This document shows, piece after piece, positions 1 to 12,365 of a DNA stretch of 64,000 nt. This DNA comes from Ursus arctos (taxonomy: Eukaryota > Chordata > Mammalia > Carnivora > Ursidae): NCBI RefSeq assembly GCF_023065955.2, contig NW_026623008.1, positions 1,679,001 to 1,743,000 on the forward strand, given 5' to 3'. Below the pieces are notes generated by a model. The model had not been told where the DNA came from and made no database searches. It was given only the letters and a program-made list of their open reading frames with translations. Position numbers and translations under genes: made by a program. The first letter of the stretch is position 1, and each line of letters starts with the position of its first letter.

Positions 1-528
1 GATTGAGGTCATGGGGGGGTGGCGCATGCTTAGGAAGGAGAGGGTCTGTTTTTAGAGCCCACACCTCACAGCGTTGGCCAAAACCCCTGGCCGAGCCCAC
101 GCTTCCCCTCTTGGCCAGGCTCTTCCTCTTTTGCCAGCACGGGCATCTTCCCTGCTGAGGCCTCCCTCAGTCCCGTTGCTCCCACCGCATTGAAGGTGTC
201 GTGGGAGCTGGACGTCAGGGCCTCCCGCTCCTGCTCCTGGACTAGCGAGGAGGGCGGCGTGGGGCTCAGGGCCGGCGCGCTTGGGAGGTTTCTGGAGAAC
301 ACAGCTTTGCCTCTGAGCAGGGGCAGACGGTGAGTAGGCTGTTACTCCTCCAGGAGAGTGGAGAGCGTGGGGTGCAGGCCCTGGTCTTCCCTGGTCCCCC
401 TTGCCGGCGTGGCCTCGGTGCAGCCAGGAGGGCCACCCACTGTCGCCCAGGGAGGCAGCCATCGTCCTCGGCAGGACCGGCGGGGCCCTCTGCTGATGGC
501 TCGGTGCTGTGCTAAAGCAGCTTTCTCC
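1..528. other. GC-rich non-coding stretch, nothing recognised
   Basis: No exon, RNA gene or transposon is recognisable here. Open frames exist on both strands but have low-complexity, Pro/Gly/Arg-rich translations expected of GC-rich DNA and no domain. Confidence 0.5.
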
Positions 529-695
529 ACCCGCCGTCCTCCTCCCGCCCGCTGTCCTCCTGCTGCCCACCATCCTCCTCCCGCCCGCCGTCCTCCCGCC
601 CTCGTCCTGCCCCCCATCCTCCTCCTGCCCGCCGTCCTCCTCCTGCCTGCCGTCCTCCTCCTGCCCTCCTCCCACCCTCGTCCTGCCCGCTGCCC
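529..695. repeat. C-rich minisatellite, about 18-bp unit
   Basis: Degenerate tandem copies of a unit close to ccgtcctcctcctgcc(cg) run through this stretch, eight or nine copies with scattered substitutions. The + strand is almost pure pyrimidine with interspersed G. Open frames crossing it give repetitive peptides (Gly-Gly-Gln-Glu-Glu-Asp on the - strand; Pro/Leu/Ser on +), which are by-products of the repeat and not evidence of a gene. Confidence 0.85.
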
Positions 696-3600
696 CCACT
701 TGTTTTCCCTTGCGGAGACGCTGCCCCACTGCCACCTTCAAGTGCGGCCAGCCTGTGCTGCAGGCCTGCCCCTGGACGCCTGCGGTGTGCGTGTCCCTGG
801 GGACCATGAGGCTGGGGCCGGGCTCCGAGATGCTTCTGCCCGCTTCCTGGGTGAGGACCCAGCCGTTCAGAGAAGCTGCCTACGCTGTGGTTGCTGGGGT
901 CACGAGGAAGGTCAAGGGCAGGGTATGGAGACTCTCAATGAGCCAAAGGACAAAGATTGGCTCTGCTGGAAAATCTTTGGATTCCGTTGAGTGCTTCACT
1001 CTCTGTGGGGCCTGGGGATAAATTTCCTGCCCTTTCTGGGCCTGTGTCTTACGGACAGGATGGGTGTGAGGATGTGAGGGTGGCCTCGAGCAGCCCCTCC
1101 CACACGCCCTGCAGTGCTGGGGACCATTAGTAATAATCATGAGCCACCAGCCTGCCGTCCCTGCATCCTGGCATCTCTCCAGTTCACAGCTCGGGCGTCA
1201 CACCCCCAAATGTGCGGCTCCCGGCCGGCCTCCCGGTGCCACCGTCCCGTCTCTGGCTGGGAGGATTTCCAGGGTTCCTGGGGGCCTCAGCCGTGGAGCG
1301 CAGGAGAGGAGAGGGCAGCCACAGGCCCAGCTGGGAGGCGCAGTGGGGAGCTGGCCGCGCCGTGCTCACTCCTGTGCAGAGATGCTGGGGGGCCTGCGCA
1401 GGGCACGAGGCCGGTGGGGGTGCCGCAGACACCCAGAGGAAGGCCCCCCAGGGGCTGCCGCAGCCACCACTGCACGGGGTGCGAGCGGACAGGCATGGGT
1501 GGTGAATGGGGTGGGGGTGGAGCGTGGTTCCACACCCGGCCTGCTGCCCATCGCTGTGACACGCAGGTGGGGCTCCGTCTACAATGGCGTTCCCTCTTCG
1601 CCCGGGTCCAGGCAGCACCACCCAGGACCCAGGTGCTCCGGGCAGGGGATCTAACCTGGTCCTTCCAGGGGCAGGTTCTGGGTTACAACCCCCACCCCCA
1701 GCCCTGGGCCTCCTTCATTGCCTGATGGGCAGGGAGGGGTCTTCACTGAAACCCAGGGTCCTTCACAGTTTGTACAGGACGCACCCAGCCCAGGGTGTGG
1801 TCGCTCCAGGGGGGGTGATTATTTTGCCCTGAGTCACGCCAACTTCCCCTGGCCGTAGCAGGAGCAGCTGCTGAGCCCCCCACCAAACCCCCTTCTGGTG
1901 GGAAAGGAGGGAATTGCCAGGAGCAAGAGTGGAGCTGGGTCATGGGAGCAGAGGGCTTCCCCATGAGCCAAGGCCACCCACAAGCTTTTCAATCAGCCAC
2001 GACTTCGCTCAGGACAAAACACCCAGGTCCTGGTCTGGCTCACCGGTGGCTGGGCTTCTCCCGGGGCTGCAGGGCATGCGCCGAGCCACCCGGGAGGGCC
2101 CTGTCCTTAGCTGAAGCCAGTACCTGTGTCTACAGGGGGCTGCTGCTCACCTGGAAGGGACAAGGGAGCCTCTCAGGAAAGCAGCAGGGCAGACGAGGGG
2201 CCCCGTGCGGATCCGTGCAGGAAGGACGACGGCCCCGACTGGAGAGAGGGGTCTCTGCATCGGTTAGGGAGGGGCCCCTGGGAGCCCAGAGGGACAGGCT
2301 TGGGGCTCTCTGTCCCTGGGACGCACAGGGGCTGCTCTCAAAGCCTCTTCCTGCCCCCAGCCCTTGCAGACCCTGCCTGTCCAGAAAATCTGCCCCCACT
2401 GGCCATGCGGCCCTGGAGGTGGGGGCTGTATCCCGCTGGTGCTGATCTGCCAGCTTCCCCCTGGGGCCTGGCAAGTGATAGTCAGCACAAGCTTGAGTAA
2501 CCAGAGCCTGAGACGGAGGCGGCAAAGGGAGGCTGCCTCTTCCCCTCGCTCCCGAGTCCCCAGACAGGCCGTGGGCCCTGGGAACACGGAGGTGCCCCCG
2601 GCTGACTGGGGGAAGGCGTGTGGCTTCAGTGACGTCAGTACCCAGTCTCGGTGGGGCTGGGGCTGTGCACGGTGTCCTTGGTGCAGATGCAGGCCCCTTG
2701 GAGCCCCATTTGCTTGGCACCAGGCCACCAGGGTGGCACGTGGGCTGAAGGGCTGGTGTGAGCATTAACTGCAGGGGGACCGAGGGAGGCACGTGGGTTC
2801 CGGCTCTGTTACCTGTGTGGACGCCATTCCTAGCAGCTCTGCTTGTCCCTCTTCCCGGGGGTCTTGGGGATGCTGGGAAGCATTCCCTGAGCATCACAGA
2901 GAGAGGTGCTCCCCACACCCCCGGGCTGCTAGAGCCCCACACGTGTGGCTGGGGCACAGACACCATCGGAAGAATTCCTCCAGAACTTGGGGGACACTTT
3001 GTGCCTGCGTTCTGGGGTAAGCCCTGGGGCCGCTGCACGCAGAAGGCATGTCAGACTGTTTAAAGGGGAAATGCCCACTGCCCTCCCAGCGGGAGGAAAG
3101 GCAGCCGGTAAGGTGTGAACAGCTGATGGGGAAGTGAGTGGATGGGGCCACCTCTCCCCACACCTCCTTCCAAGGCAGTGGCCAAGGAGCCTGCAGGTCC
3201 CCTGGAATCAGGCTGGGAACGTGGCTCAGAGCAGGGCTCCCCTTGGGCACACAGTGCTTCCTCCCCTGGAGGCAGACCGGGTGGAGCTCATCCCATTAGG
3301 CACGGAGGCCACGGAGGCCACGGGGGGAAGGGGTTTTCCTGAGTCCGTAGGAAGGCTCGGGGTGCTGGTGTCCTGGGCTCTGTTCTGTGTCTCCGACATT
3401 GGCCAAGCATCTTGCTCTGATGTCAGTGGCAGGAGGAGGATCACAGGGTCACTCTTCTACCTTCTCTGCTGTTCAGGGAGGGGATCCGGTCTGTGGGACG
3501 CCGTCTGCATCTCCTGGCAGGCAGGCCGGGTGTTTCTGCACCCCCACACCGTGGACCACCCCGCATGGACTCCAGGCGTCCCCGTTTCCGGCTGGCTCCG

Positions 3601-4399
3601 TCGTGCCCACCCCGCCCCCGGGTACCCCATTTGGGAAGCACTGCCTCTCAGCGCCATCCCCTGCCCTGGGACTGTGTCACCTTCATTTAAGGAGAATGGA
3701 GGGAGGCCTGGCACTGTGGGGCCGGGGGCGCGGAGGGACCCCTGTTGCTCTGTGACTTGGTTCCCGCACCTGTTCTGTGAGGAAGGGGCAGGTGGACATG
3801 CTCAGCTGGCTTTCCGATCTGACCATCTTCACAGGGAAATTCCAGGAATTGGCTCAGGCTTGGCTGATGCCAGGAAGGAGCATCTATCTTCCTGCCTGTT
3901 GGGGCTTTTGGAGGCCATATCCCTCATCTCCCAAAGGAGCAGAGGACCCTCCAGTGCAGGTCCAGGGCGGGCAGGAGCAGCTCGCAGAAGTGGCTGTCTG
4001 CCGGTGGGAGGGAGGGGGCGCTGCACTCGGGATGGCCGGCTTCGCCCCCCACGGCCAGACACCCTGTTTCCTCCCCTCATCTGGATGAACTGAAGGTCAG
4101 CCCCTTGGCCGGCATTCGTGGGCTCACGTGGCTGGCTCACTGTGTGCTGGGCACGAGCTATGGTGTCCCCGGCCTGGGCAGTGGACAAGTCGTGGGGACA
4201 GACGAGGCCCAGATGTGCACTCGAGGGGGCCGGAGACCCCCACTGCCCGCTCAGAGGGACAGGAGGGTGTTGGGGGTGCAGCCGAACGGTTCTGAAGGGG
4301 GCTGGCCCAGGGGGTGGCGAGCCAGTGAGGTTGGCACCGCCTTGGCCATACCACAGCGTCTTCTGCACAGCAAAACTGTAGTCGTAACCAGGTCCGCAC
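696..4399. other. GC-rich non-coding stretch
   Basis: I see no coding exon, RNA gene or young transposon. Long frames on both strands (for example about 300 residues on the - strand at 2130-3038 and + strand at 3134-4093) have no recognisable motif and overlap equally long frames on the other strand. A short 9-bp tandem (ggaggccac) lies at about 3303-3330. A GGGGGCGCTGC word near 4014-4024 is weakly CTCF-like. Confidence 0.45.
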
Positions 4400-4565
4400 C
4401 GGTCCTGACCCGTGCTTTCTCGATTCTGCAGCTATAAAACACCCAGCCTTATCAAAGAAGGATCTCCCATTTCACTAAAACCTACACTCACCAGACAGAG
4501 CTATTACCCTTCGCAGTTCTGCTGTTTTCGGTTTTCGATCTTAAACTCGAGACCCCCACGCGGCA
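4400..4565. other. AT-richer island, unassigned
   Basis: A block with clearly lower GC than its flanks (ctataaaac at about 4431, cattccactaa-like text after it). It could be a weak conserved element or a worn repeat. I cannot assign a repeat family. No TSDs or A-tail are visible. Confidence 0.25.
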
Positions 4566-5954
4566 GGTGCACGGGCAGGATGGCGGGGACGCGGTGCGGT
4601 TTTCCCGTTCACACTAGGTGATCCGTGCTGACCTCCCCTCTATGTTTGGGTGCAGGGCGGTGGGGTGTGAGCCCCGTTGAGCCCTCGACAGACACCCTGA
4701 GGCCCCCCGCAATTGAACTTGCCCTCCGAAGCACTTTGCGGGGCTCAGTACACACAGGGCAGATGTTGGAAAGAAGGGGCGCGTGCCAGGCTGAGGTTCC
4801 CACGTGCATCAGGCTAACTCCGGGGGCTGCCGTGGCTGCTGGGGACATCATCCGCCAGCAGCATCCACGGGAAGGGCCTTGGCCCCTGGCCGTGGCTGGG
4901 GCTGCCCAACGCACGGGGTGCTGACAGAGAAGACACAGCTGTTCTGTTACTGCTTGGAACGCTGTGCCCAGTGCCCCTCTTGCAGGGCCCCCGGCCGGAG
5001 TACCCCCATCCCTGGCCCTGGGTTGTGGGCAGGGAGGGCCGTGTGTCCGTGTCCAGGAGGTGGAAGCAGGCTGAGTGGGGGTGTGGGGTGTCAGACGACA
5101 GGAGCATAGCGTGAGGGCTGAGTGAACCCAGGGCAGAAGAGGTGGCTAGGATGGGGTGACGGTGAGTCACGGGCCTGAGGGCCGTCTTAGCAATGTTGGT
5201 CTAGGTAAACGTCTCTCCTTCGGGAGAAGAAAGGAGCTAAGAGGGGACAGGGAGAGGGCCCTGTGTGGCCCTCTGGGCCCTGGTTGTGCGGGCCGGGCTG
5301 GTTCCTGGGGCCCCGGGTCCAGGGGCTTCTGCCTGAGCGGGAGGCAGGGGTGGTGTTGGCCAAGGAGCCGGACTCCCACCAGGCACGTAGCAGGCACTGG
5401 CGCCCCGCGCTGGCGAGAAACCTGCTGTGCACCCTCCTCCAGCTTTGTGATGGTGGGTGATGGGCAGTGACCCTCCCTGAGGGTCCAAGGACAATGATGC
5501 CGACCTTCACAGGTGCCTCTGGCTGGCATCGCACAGATCTGGAGAAGCGAGTCGGGCCAGCTCTCCTGGAGCCCCCCATTCTCTCCGTGTGCTTAGGTCC
5601 TTCGAGGGAGAGAGGAGGCTGGCCTGGGTCAGTGTGAGGGCCGCTCGGCCATGTCAGACAGGTGAGGGGACAGGGAGGGAGATCTCGGCAGGCTCGGTGT
5701 GTCTGAGGACCTGTCTGGGCTCGGGCTTTTGGGGAGTGGAAGGTCCTTGTCCTTGGAGGGGTCTCCTCCAAGAGGGAGAGAGCCAGGCTGGACCATCGGA
5801 AGGGAGGAGCTCCCTCAAGGTGACCTCTGTCACTGTGTCACGTGGTGACGTTCTGGCCCCGAGCGTCCAGAGTAGGAGGGGAAGCATCCGCCAAGGGGCC
5901 CCTCAGCAGGCCTGGACCTGCGCAAGTGTCCCGCTGGGGGGTGGGCTGTGCCGT
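4566..5954. other. GC-rich non-coding stretch
   Basis: No gene, RNA or transposon recognised. Frames on both strands are GC-driven and lack domains. Confidence 0.45.
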
Positions 5955-6118
5955 CCGTGGGGGGTGGGAGCGCTCGGGGCGGGGGGCGCCCACCTGGCCC
6001 GCGGGCACCCGAGAGGGCCGTGGCGGGCAGCTTTCTGGGGTGCCCCTTTGGCGGGGCGGAGATGGGCCTCAACTTCCTTCCTCCTCGTCCCCCGGCCCGG
6101 GCAGACGCCCGAACTCCT
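5955..6118. promoter_or_regulatory. Short CpG-dense block beside an AT-rich island
   Basis: By eye about 16 CpG dinucleotides lie in roughly 150 bp, far denser than the surrounding several hundred bases, ending at the edge of the AT-rich island that starts near 6120. It is too short for a classical CpG island. CpG-dense edges of regulatory elements are common in vertebrates, so this may be part of the same element. Confidence 0.3.
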
Positions 6119-6119
6119 T

Positions 6120-6340
6120 CTTGAGAGATAGTGGCTCGCACCCAGAGCACCTCGGCTAATCACCAGCCATCGTGGGAACGGCCCCAGATGAGGGCCGAGA
6201 GGCAGCTCATTGTCTGGGGGAGATTAAAACTCCAGCGCGGCATTGTCTGCGCAGGGGATAAATCTTGGTGCTGTCACTCAGACGCTGAATTAAATCCCTC
6301 CTTGTTTCTGAAGGGGCTTATCTGTGCTGAATGGGCGGCC
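6120..6340. promoter_or_regulatory. Candidate conserved non-coding element 1
   Basis: AT-rich island in GC-rich flanks, free of recognisable repeats. It contains a TAATC homeodomain word (6150s), attaaaa and aattaaa words, cattgtct twice (SOX-like), and TTATCTG, a GATA-type site, at 6318-6324. The composition and motif mix are those of developmental enhancers. Conservation was not tested. Confidence 0.4.
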
Positions 6341-7879
6341 ACACCGCAGCGCGAGCGGACGTGTTGGGAGCGGCCGTCCTGGGCACCTTCGCGACAGGAG
6401 CGTCTGGGGAGGGGAATCGAATGTGAGGGGAGGCACCTGTCGCGGCCGGGAGGCTGGGCTCCACCTGAGGACCCCGCGGGGGTCCCCGGAAGAGCCATGC
6501 AAAGGAGGGGCCGGGTCCGAGGATGAGCCAGAGACAGGACAGGAGCTGCGGGGAGTCCCCAGGGCCGCTTGAGGCTGAGAAGGCCTTGACCTAAGTGATC
6601 TGGAACTTCGCAGAGCAGACACCCCCTGCCTGTCCCTTCCAAGCCCCCACAGCCTGGACAGACGCACTGGTGGAGGCCTGGGCCGGGGTGGGGTCCTTCC
6701 TGGCTGGGTGCCCTCGTGCCGCAGAGCCACCTGGGGCTGCCGTCCTTCGGCCACCAGCACCCCCTAAGGCAGGAGGCAGGCTTCAGGGGCAGTTTTCCTG
6801 AACCTCATGCAGGACCTTAATTTATAAAACAGGCAGTTTGGGGAGCAGTGGGAGCCCTTCCTCAGGACCCCAGAGCTCCTGGGGACCCCCGGGCTGCAGC
6901 AATGCCTTGTTCCCTGCTATACCCATTGTACAGAGAACCAGAGTGCAGAGACGGTGAGCAGAGCATCCCGGCCCCCCGGCTGCCTTCCCTTGGGGCCAGG
7001 ATGGGGGTCTAGGAGGGAGGGCGGGCTTGCTGGCACAGCCTGGGCTGCCCCTGCCCTCTGACCACCCAGGAAGTGTGGGCCCGGGCTGGCGCATGCAGAC
7101 GAGGCCGGGGAGTGAACACGTGCATGGCAATGGGAGGCAGGTAGAGCAGAGGCTGTCGCCAGCGAGGCTGCTGGGGGGCTGCGGGGCTGGGATGCCGGGC
7201 GCAGTGTTGGTTGACAGTGTTGGCATTCAACCCTTGGGACCCCGTCCCCAGCTCTGACCCACAGGTCGGGAAACCTCGGGCCCCTCTCCCCGATGCACTT
7301 GAATTTCCGTCTTTGGACGTTTGAGGAAATGCTACCCGGGGCTTTCTGTGGCTCGTGTGACGTTTCCCTGGTTCGTGGCGCTGAGGCTCCTTTGTAGACA
7401 TTCCGGGCTGTGCACACAGCTCCCCTCTCCCTTGGAAGGAAGACCGCAGCCATTGCTGGGCGAGCAGGCTTGCCCCCATCACGACTTTCATGAGCTGAAC
7501 GTGAGGAGAGAAACTGCGGGCAGGTAAGGCGCGGAGCCCACCTGCCTGGACCCCGCAGAGCCGCGCCCGCCACAGCCTGGCCTAGAACCTGGAGCTTCCG
7601 GCCTGGCTTCTCCCCTTCCCCGTACTTTAGAGGAGCTCGTGCCCGGCGGGCCCATGGCACTGTGCTGGACATCAGTAACTTCACGGTCAAGTAACAGTAA
7701 TCCGGTGTGTGCAGAAGGCGTGACTGCCTCTGGACCTTCCTGGGCTCAGACCAGACGCCTCGGGCGTGTCTGTGCAGTGGAGACATGAAGTCAGGCTCAT
7801 CCCCGTCTGAGCCCGAGCGGGTTCCACACACGCTCCCAACGCCTCCAACTCGGGGCTGCGGTGGGGCGCTGGCAGGAAA
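6341..7879. other. GC-rich non-coding stretch with weak MIR-like scrap
   Basis: No gene found. At about 6890-6970 the text ccattgtacagagaaccagagtgcagag resembles the MIR tail region (cattttacagatgagg...), too degraded to be sure. The remainder is unremarkable. Confidence 0.4.
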
Positions 7880-8185
7880 GGTGAGCAGCAGAGGCCCAGC
7901 GTCCTGGAGGCTGCGGGTCTGAGATCCAGGCGCTGGGCAGGGCGGGTTCCTCCTGGAGTCTCTCTCCCTGGCATGTGGACGGCTGTCCTCTCCCCGTGTC
8001 CTCGCACGGTCGTCCCTCTGTGCATGTGTGTCCCCATCTCCCCTTCTTATAAGGACACCAGTCCTATGGGACGAGGGCCCATCTCAGCGACCTCATTTTA
8101 CCGTCACCTCTGTAAACGTCCTGCTTCCAAATGAGGGCCTGGGGGTCAGAACTCCAACCTACAAATTTTGAGGACACGCTTCACC
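7880..8185 (-). mobile_element. MLT1-type MaLR LTR fragment, reverse orientation
   Basis: Read on the + strand it follows the antisense of the MLT1 LTR in order: tcctggaggctgcgggtctgagatcca, then a cgtgtcctcgcac block, then cttcttataaggacaccagtc, then gggcccatctcagcgacctcattt, then caaatgagggcctgggggtcagaactccaacctacaaatttt and a gaggacac end. This order is diagnostic to me. Divergence is high, as expected of an old eutherian element. Subfamily and exact ends are uncertain. Confidence 0.7.
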
Positions 8186-8394
8186 CCAAAATGAAGCCTT
8201 GCTGCCACCTGTGTCCCCCTGGAGCTGCACATGGATTTGCGACGACATTCCCACACCCCGCTAGAGACTGGAGTTTGCCGCGGGGCCCCCAGGAACACCC
8301 AGGCTTTTGGGGGGCAAGGCAGAAACACCTCGTGTGGGGGCATCCTGAGCTCGGGGCCGGAGGCTGGCGGGGTCCGGGAGGGGCAGGAAATCTG

Positions 8395-8720
8395 CAATTA
8401 GCACAGGCTCCTTTCTGAAAAGCCAAATGAGCTTAAAAGAGAGGCCTTGAACCTGAGAAACGTCCATGAAAATCAGGGCTTGACTGGAGAGGACAATTTT
8501 TCTCATTTTTGTGGGGTTGAGCCTTTTCAATAAGATTTCAAGAGAGTAGAATCAACAGGCCCCAGGAAATTTGCATACGGCTACTTAACAGCAATTCTGT
8601 GTGTTTTTTTAAAAAGAAGGCATAAACACCTCCTCAAAGTTCCCCATCCGCAGGGCGGGACTACCCTGGGAGTTAACGGTTCAAACCTTTACAATTTTTT
8701 AAAACCCAGCAGCTTTCCAT
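8395..8720. promoter_or_regulatory. Candidate conserved non-coding element 2
   Basis: A 325-bp AT-rich island. It carries a perfect octamer word ATTTGCAT at 8569-8576 (POU-type), tgcaattagc (homeodomain) near 8395, several T/A runs and no visible transposon. The sharp drop in GC on both sides argues against chance composition. Confidence 0.4.
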
Positions 8721-10319
8721 AACAAAGGGCAAAATTCACAAACAAATTGCCTTCCTCCTGTCAGGTCTGCTCCTTGGCTGGGGAAGGCGTGTTGACAACA
8801 CACAGCTCCTTGGGTCACCGCTGAATGGCGGATCCCACGGAGACCAGGTCCCCCAGGGTCTGTTGAGAACAGCGTGGCTGGGGGACCGGAGTGCAGGCTC
8901 TCCCCTTCCAGGCTTTTCAGAACACCAGCTAACAAGCGCTGTGTGGGGACCCAGGAGGCGGCCCCCGGAAGGCCTGTGCTTTCTGGAAGACGCGGGAAAG
9001 TGTGATCCTGGGTGCACTGGGACTTGCTGTACTGGAAACTCGGGAGCGGCCAGGGAGGGAAGCCCACCCAGGACTGGGAGGGGGTCCGAAGGACAGCCCT
9101 GCAGGCACTAGGGCAGGCGGGAGCCTCCCCCGGGGGCCTGAGACGCAGCACTGAGGACAGCCCCAGAGAGCCTCCTTCTCTCCTGTGCTGGCCCACGTGT
9201 CCCGGGCCGCGTGTACCATCAGGGGTCCAGGAGGGGAAGAGGGACCAGGCCGGGCAGACAACAAGTGCCCCGTGTGGACTTCAGGGTCCCCACAACCGGC
9301 CCTGTGGTCCCTTCCGGCACACTCGGGGCACAAGCCCACCATCCTTTGCCAGACCTGGTTCTTGTCTCTGTCCCTGAGCTTGTGGTCGGTGTTCTTCCCT
9401 GGAGAGTCTCACGGCTCTTGCTTCCACGTGGGCCTGTCCTGGAGCCCACGTTGCTCCCCTGTGGTAGCATCACCGGAGGCCCAGCAGGTGCCTTTCCAGG
9501 TGTGCCTATGCTCCCCAAAGACCATGACCCTGGGGCAGAGATGGTCTTCCCATTCCTGCCGGTGCCTGGAAGTGCCTGGTACCCAGTAGGCACTCAATGA
9601 ATGTTCATAGAAGGCGTGGATGAGAGATGGGGGTGAGTCCATCAGAAGGGAAGTCCCTGATCACGTGGGGGCATTGGACCAGGGGTGCTCTGAAGTGGCA
9701 GGAAAGTGGAGTATGGCTCAGGGGTGCCCGGGCCAGAGCACAGGCAGGGCCGCCTCCCAGGTGCCCGCCCCTCTGTACAGAGTCAGGAAGGGAAGGCCGT
9801 TGTGGGGACCATCAACTTTTCACCGACCAGCAGAGGCTTCTGTGGCCAGTGTCCTGGAGGCTCCGCCCTGGAGAAGGCCGTGCTCCTGCCTCCGACCTTC
9901 CTAGCCCAGCCTCCAGGCTGGCCTGCCCTACCCTACCCCGGGGCGTCAGCCCGTGTCCATGTGCCTCTGTGTGCCGAGGGCCCTCGTCCGTCTTGTCCTG
10001 TCCACCTCTCTGGGCTCTGTGGCTGTCCTGCCTCCCCCACGGCCAGGCCCAGAGCGGGGGCCTGGCTGCTCATCTCTGGTCTGAACTATGTGCTCAAGGT
10101 AGACGGGAGCTCTGCGGGGTGGCCCATCGTGGGAGGCGGGGTGCCGTCCGGGCCAGCGGCCATCAGGGGACACTTCAGAGTGCAGGCATGCACAGGATGC
10201 TTAGACCTGGCTCGGAGGGACCGGGCCCTCCCACGGTCACCAGTCTGGACCCCAAAGGGTTAAGGAGTGAATGCGGGGGCTTTGTTCAGAGGCTCCCCAG
10301 CTAACCTGCAGAGCCCCCA
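8721..10319. other. GC-rich non-coding stretch with L2/MIR-like scrap
   Basis: No gene recognised. Around 9570-9625 the text ggtacccagtaggcactcaatgaatgttc matches the widely seen old L2/MIR-end phrase (cacatagtaggcgctcaataaatgtt), suggesting a worn L2-class fragment. The rest is GC-rich and uninformative. Confidence 0.4.
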
Positions 10320-10480
10320 ATCCCTTCCTCATGACCGTGATTAGCACCGTACTGACGATGAATAGGCCAGGCCGATTCCTATGGTAACCTTCAAAATGCA
10401 TTCCTCGGGCAGGCTGGCCCCCTCAGTAATTACATTCCTAGCTGGGCCCACAGACAGCATGCTAATTAGCCCCGAGAGAG
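10320..10480. promoter_or_regulatory. Candidate conserved non-coding element 3 with paired TEAD-like words
   Basis: An AT-richer block with gtgattagc, cagtaattac and gctaattagc homeodomain words and two MCAT/TEAD consensus matches, GCATTCCT at 10398-10405 and ACATTCCT at 10432-10439. tatggtaac at about 10380-10388 is an RFX half-site. No repeat is visible. Confidence 0.4.
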
Positions 10481-12054
10481 GGGGCTCTAGTTCCTCCCTG
10501 AGAAAGGGGCTGGAGCAGACGCCTTCTGTTTACAGCCCACCCCTTCCCCTCCTCTTCCTCAGACAGGACAGAAGCTGGTGAGGTGCCCAGGGCGGCTAAG
10601 CTGGCCACGGAAGGTCCGGGAGGGGAGTGAGGCTAGAAGACAGGGCTCTGAAAGCCTGTCCCCTCTCCCTCGCCTGGGCCAGACTGTGTGTCCTCTGGGG
10701 TCCACCTCTGCCCCTGCGTGAGCTGTGTGTCCTGCAAGGCTGGCCCAGCCCCAGCCCCTGGGAGTGGCTGTCACCAGTTTCCCACTGGGCAGGGCTAGGA
10801 TAGGACCGTGACACCTGTGGATGGAGCCTTCCTGGGGTGGGCAGCCTCTGAGAGCCACTGCCCACAGACAGGGACGCAGCCCGTGCCAAGAACTGGTACC
10901 TTTCCGTGAAACAGGACACCGAATATGGAACCAGAAGGCCCAGAGAGGGAGGAGAGCCGCCCAGCAGAGGGGACAGGGAATGCTCAGCCCTGAGGCTCAG
11001 TGCAGTTGAGAAGCTGAGTGCTGGCCAGTGGGCAGCGAAAGGGGCCAGAGGGTGAGGGCCACCCTGTGGCCTGCAGGAGGCGGGGGGCTTTGCTCACGGT
11101 GGCGTGGGCAGCCGCTAAACAGCTTCCAGCAGGACAGTAACCTCAGCCCTGTCCCCTCTGTCAAAGGTCACTGAGACTCCAGAACAGAGTGTAGACCCAA
11201 GAGGAGCCTGAGCGGGTGCAGGGGAGGGGGTGGGGGCTGAGGCCAGAGGTGCAGGAGCATCGGAAGGGGGAGCTGGCCGCTCCCGCTAAAGGATCGCACG
11301 TGGGGCGCGGGAAAGGAGGGCACCCCCAGGTTTCCATCCTCACCAGCCGGGCTGATGCAGCCACCGGGCTGGGGCCACATGGAGAGGGGCAGATCTGAGC
11401 CAGCGGCTGCCGGGCCTGCATGCAGGCAGAGCTGTCAGACCGCGGGCAGCCGCCTGGCCGGGTCTGCAGGTCGGAGGTGGCTGGGCACTGGCTCAGACTG
11501 GCATTCCGCGTCTGCTGGGACCTTGTTCCCGGGCCCCGCAGAGCCCTGCCAGCCACAGCCGGTGTGGTGAGGCCTCCTGTCCCCGCCCTGGCCCGAGGGG
11601 CTGAGTGGTCACTGGTGGCAGGCCCTGAGGTCAGCTTGCTTGGGGTCAGCCTGGTGGCCGGCTTTGGGTGGGCAGCTCGGACCTCATCAGAGCGGGGACA
11701 GTAGTGGCCATAGGAGCCTTGGTGCGCCCTGCTGCTCTGTCCTCGGGGGTGAAGGGCCCAGGAAGCAAGGAAGCAGGGCTGGCTGTCTCTCAGGGCCGTG
11801 GGGAAGGAGCCTGCAGTCTGTGCCTTGTACCAGAACTAGGCTGCTCTGAGTCAGGGCAGGAGGACCTGCAGGGCTCCCGAACCCCGCCCCTGTGAGTGTC
11901 CCCGCTGTGCTGGTCTTGGAGGGGCCTTGGGGGGTTGTATCTGGGGGACTGCAGACTCCACGTCCAGCCCAGCCAGCAGGGCCAAGGCAGAAGGCCGGGA
12001 GCAGGCGGCCAGCGGGGCTGGCTGGAGCTGGAGGAGCCACCTGGCCCGCTCGTG
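10481..12054. other. GC-rich non-coding stretch
   Basis: No gene, RNA or recognisable transposon. Both strands have GC-driven frames without domains. Confidence 0.45.
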
Positions 12055-12365
12055 ATTCTGCACCCAGGTGGCGTAGGCTCGCGGAGGGATTACCAGCCCG
12101 GGATTTGGAAGCCAGCAGCACCTTGGTGTCGGCCTGCTCGACTAATTCCAATGTAAACAGACCAATCCTTTAAGTATATACCATTTAATGCTCAACAGGG
12201 AGCCCGCAGATCTTCTTAACACCAGCGGCTCAAAATACCTGCCAGGTAACTTCTGTGCTCTCAGCCCATTTCCCTGATGGGCTGTGCTCACGGTAATCCC
12301 CGGTAGGGTATCACGCTAATTATGGGAATCGGCCCAGGCGGATTTTCCCTCCCATTGTCCTCCCT
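12055..12365. promoter_or_regulatory. Candidate conserved non-coding element 4
   Basis: An AT-richer island of about 300 bp. It includes gactaattcc, a FOX-type gtaaaca word near 12153, aagtatataccatttaatg, and cgctaattatggg near 12312. There are no transposon signatures. Flanks return to high GC at once. Confidence 0.4.

Noticed and set aside
2130..3038. 302-residue open frame on the - strand (and similar long frames throughout)
   Set aside because: Long frames overlap on both strands in GC-rich DNA where stop codons are rare. No domain, no codon-usage signal and no splice structure. Such frames are expected by chance here.
4431..4440. TATA box (ctataaaac)
   Set aside because: Isolated, with no CpG block, initiator or downstream exon evidence.
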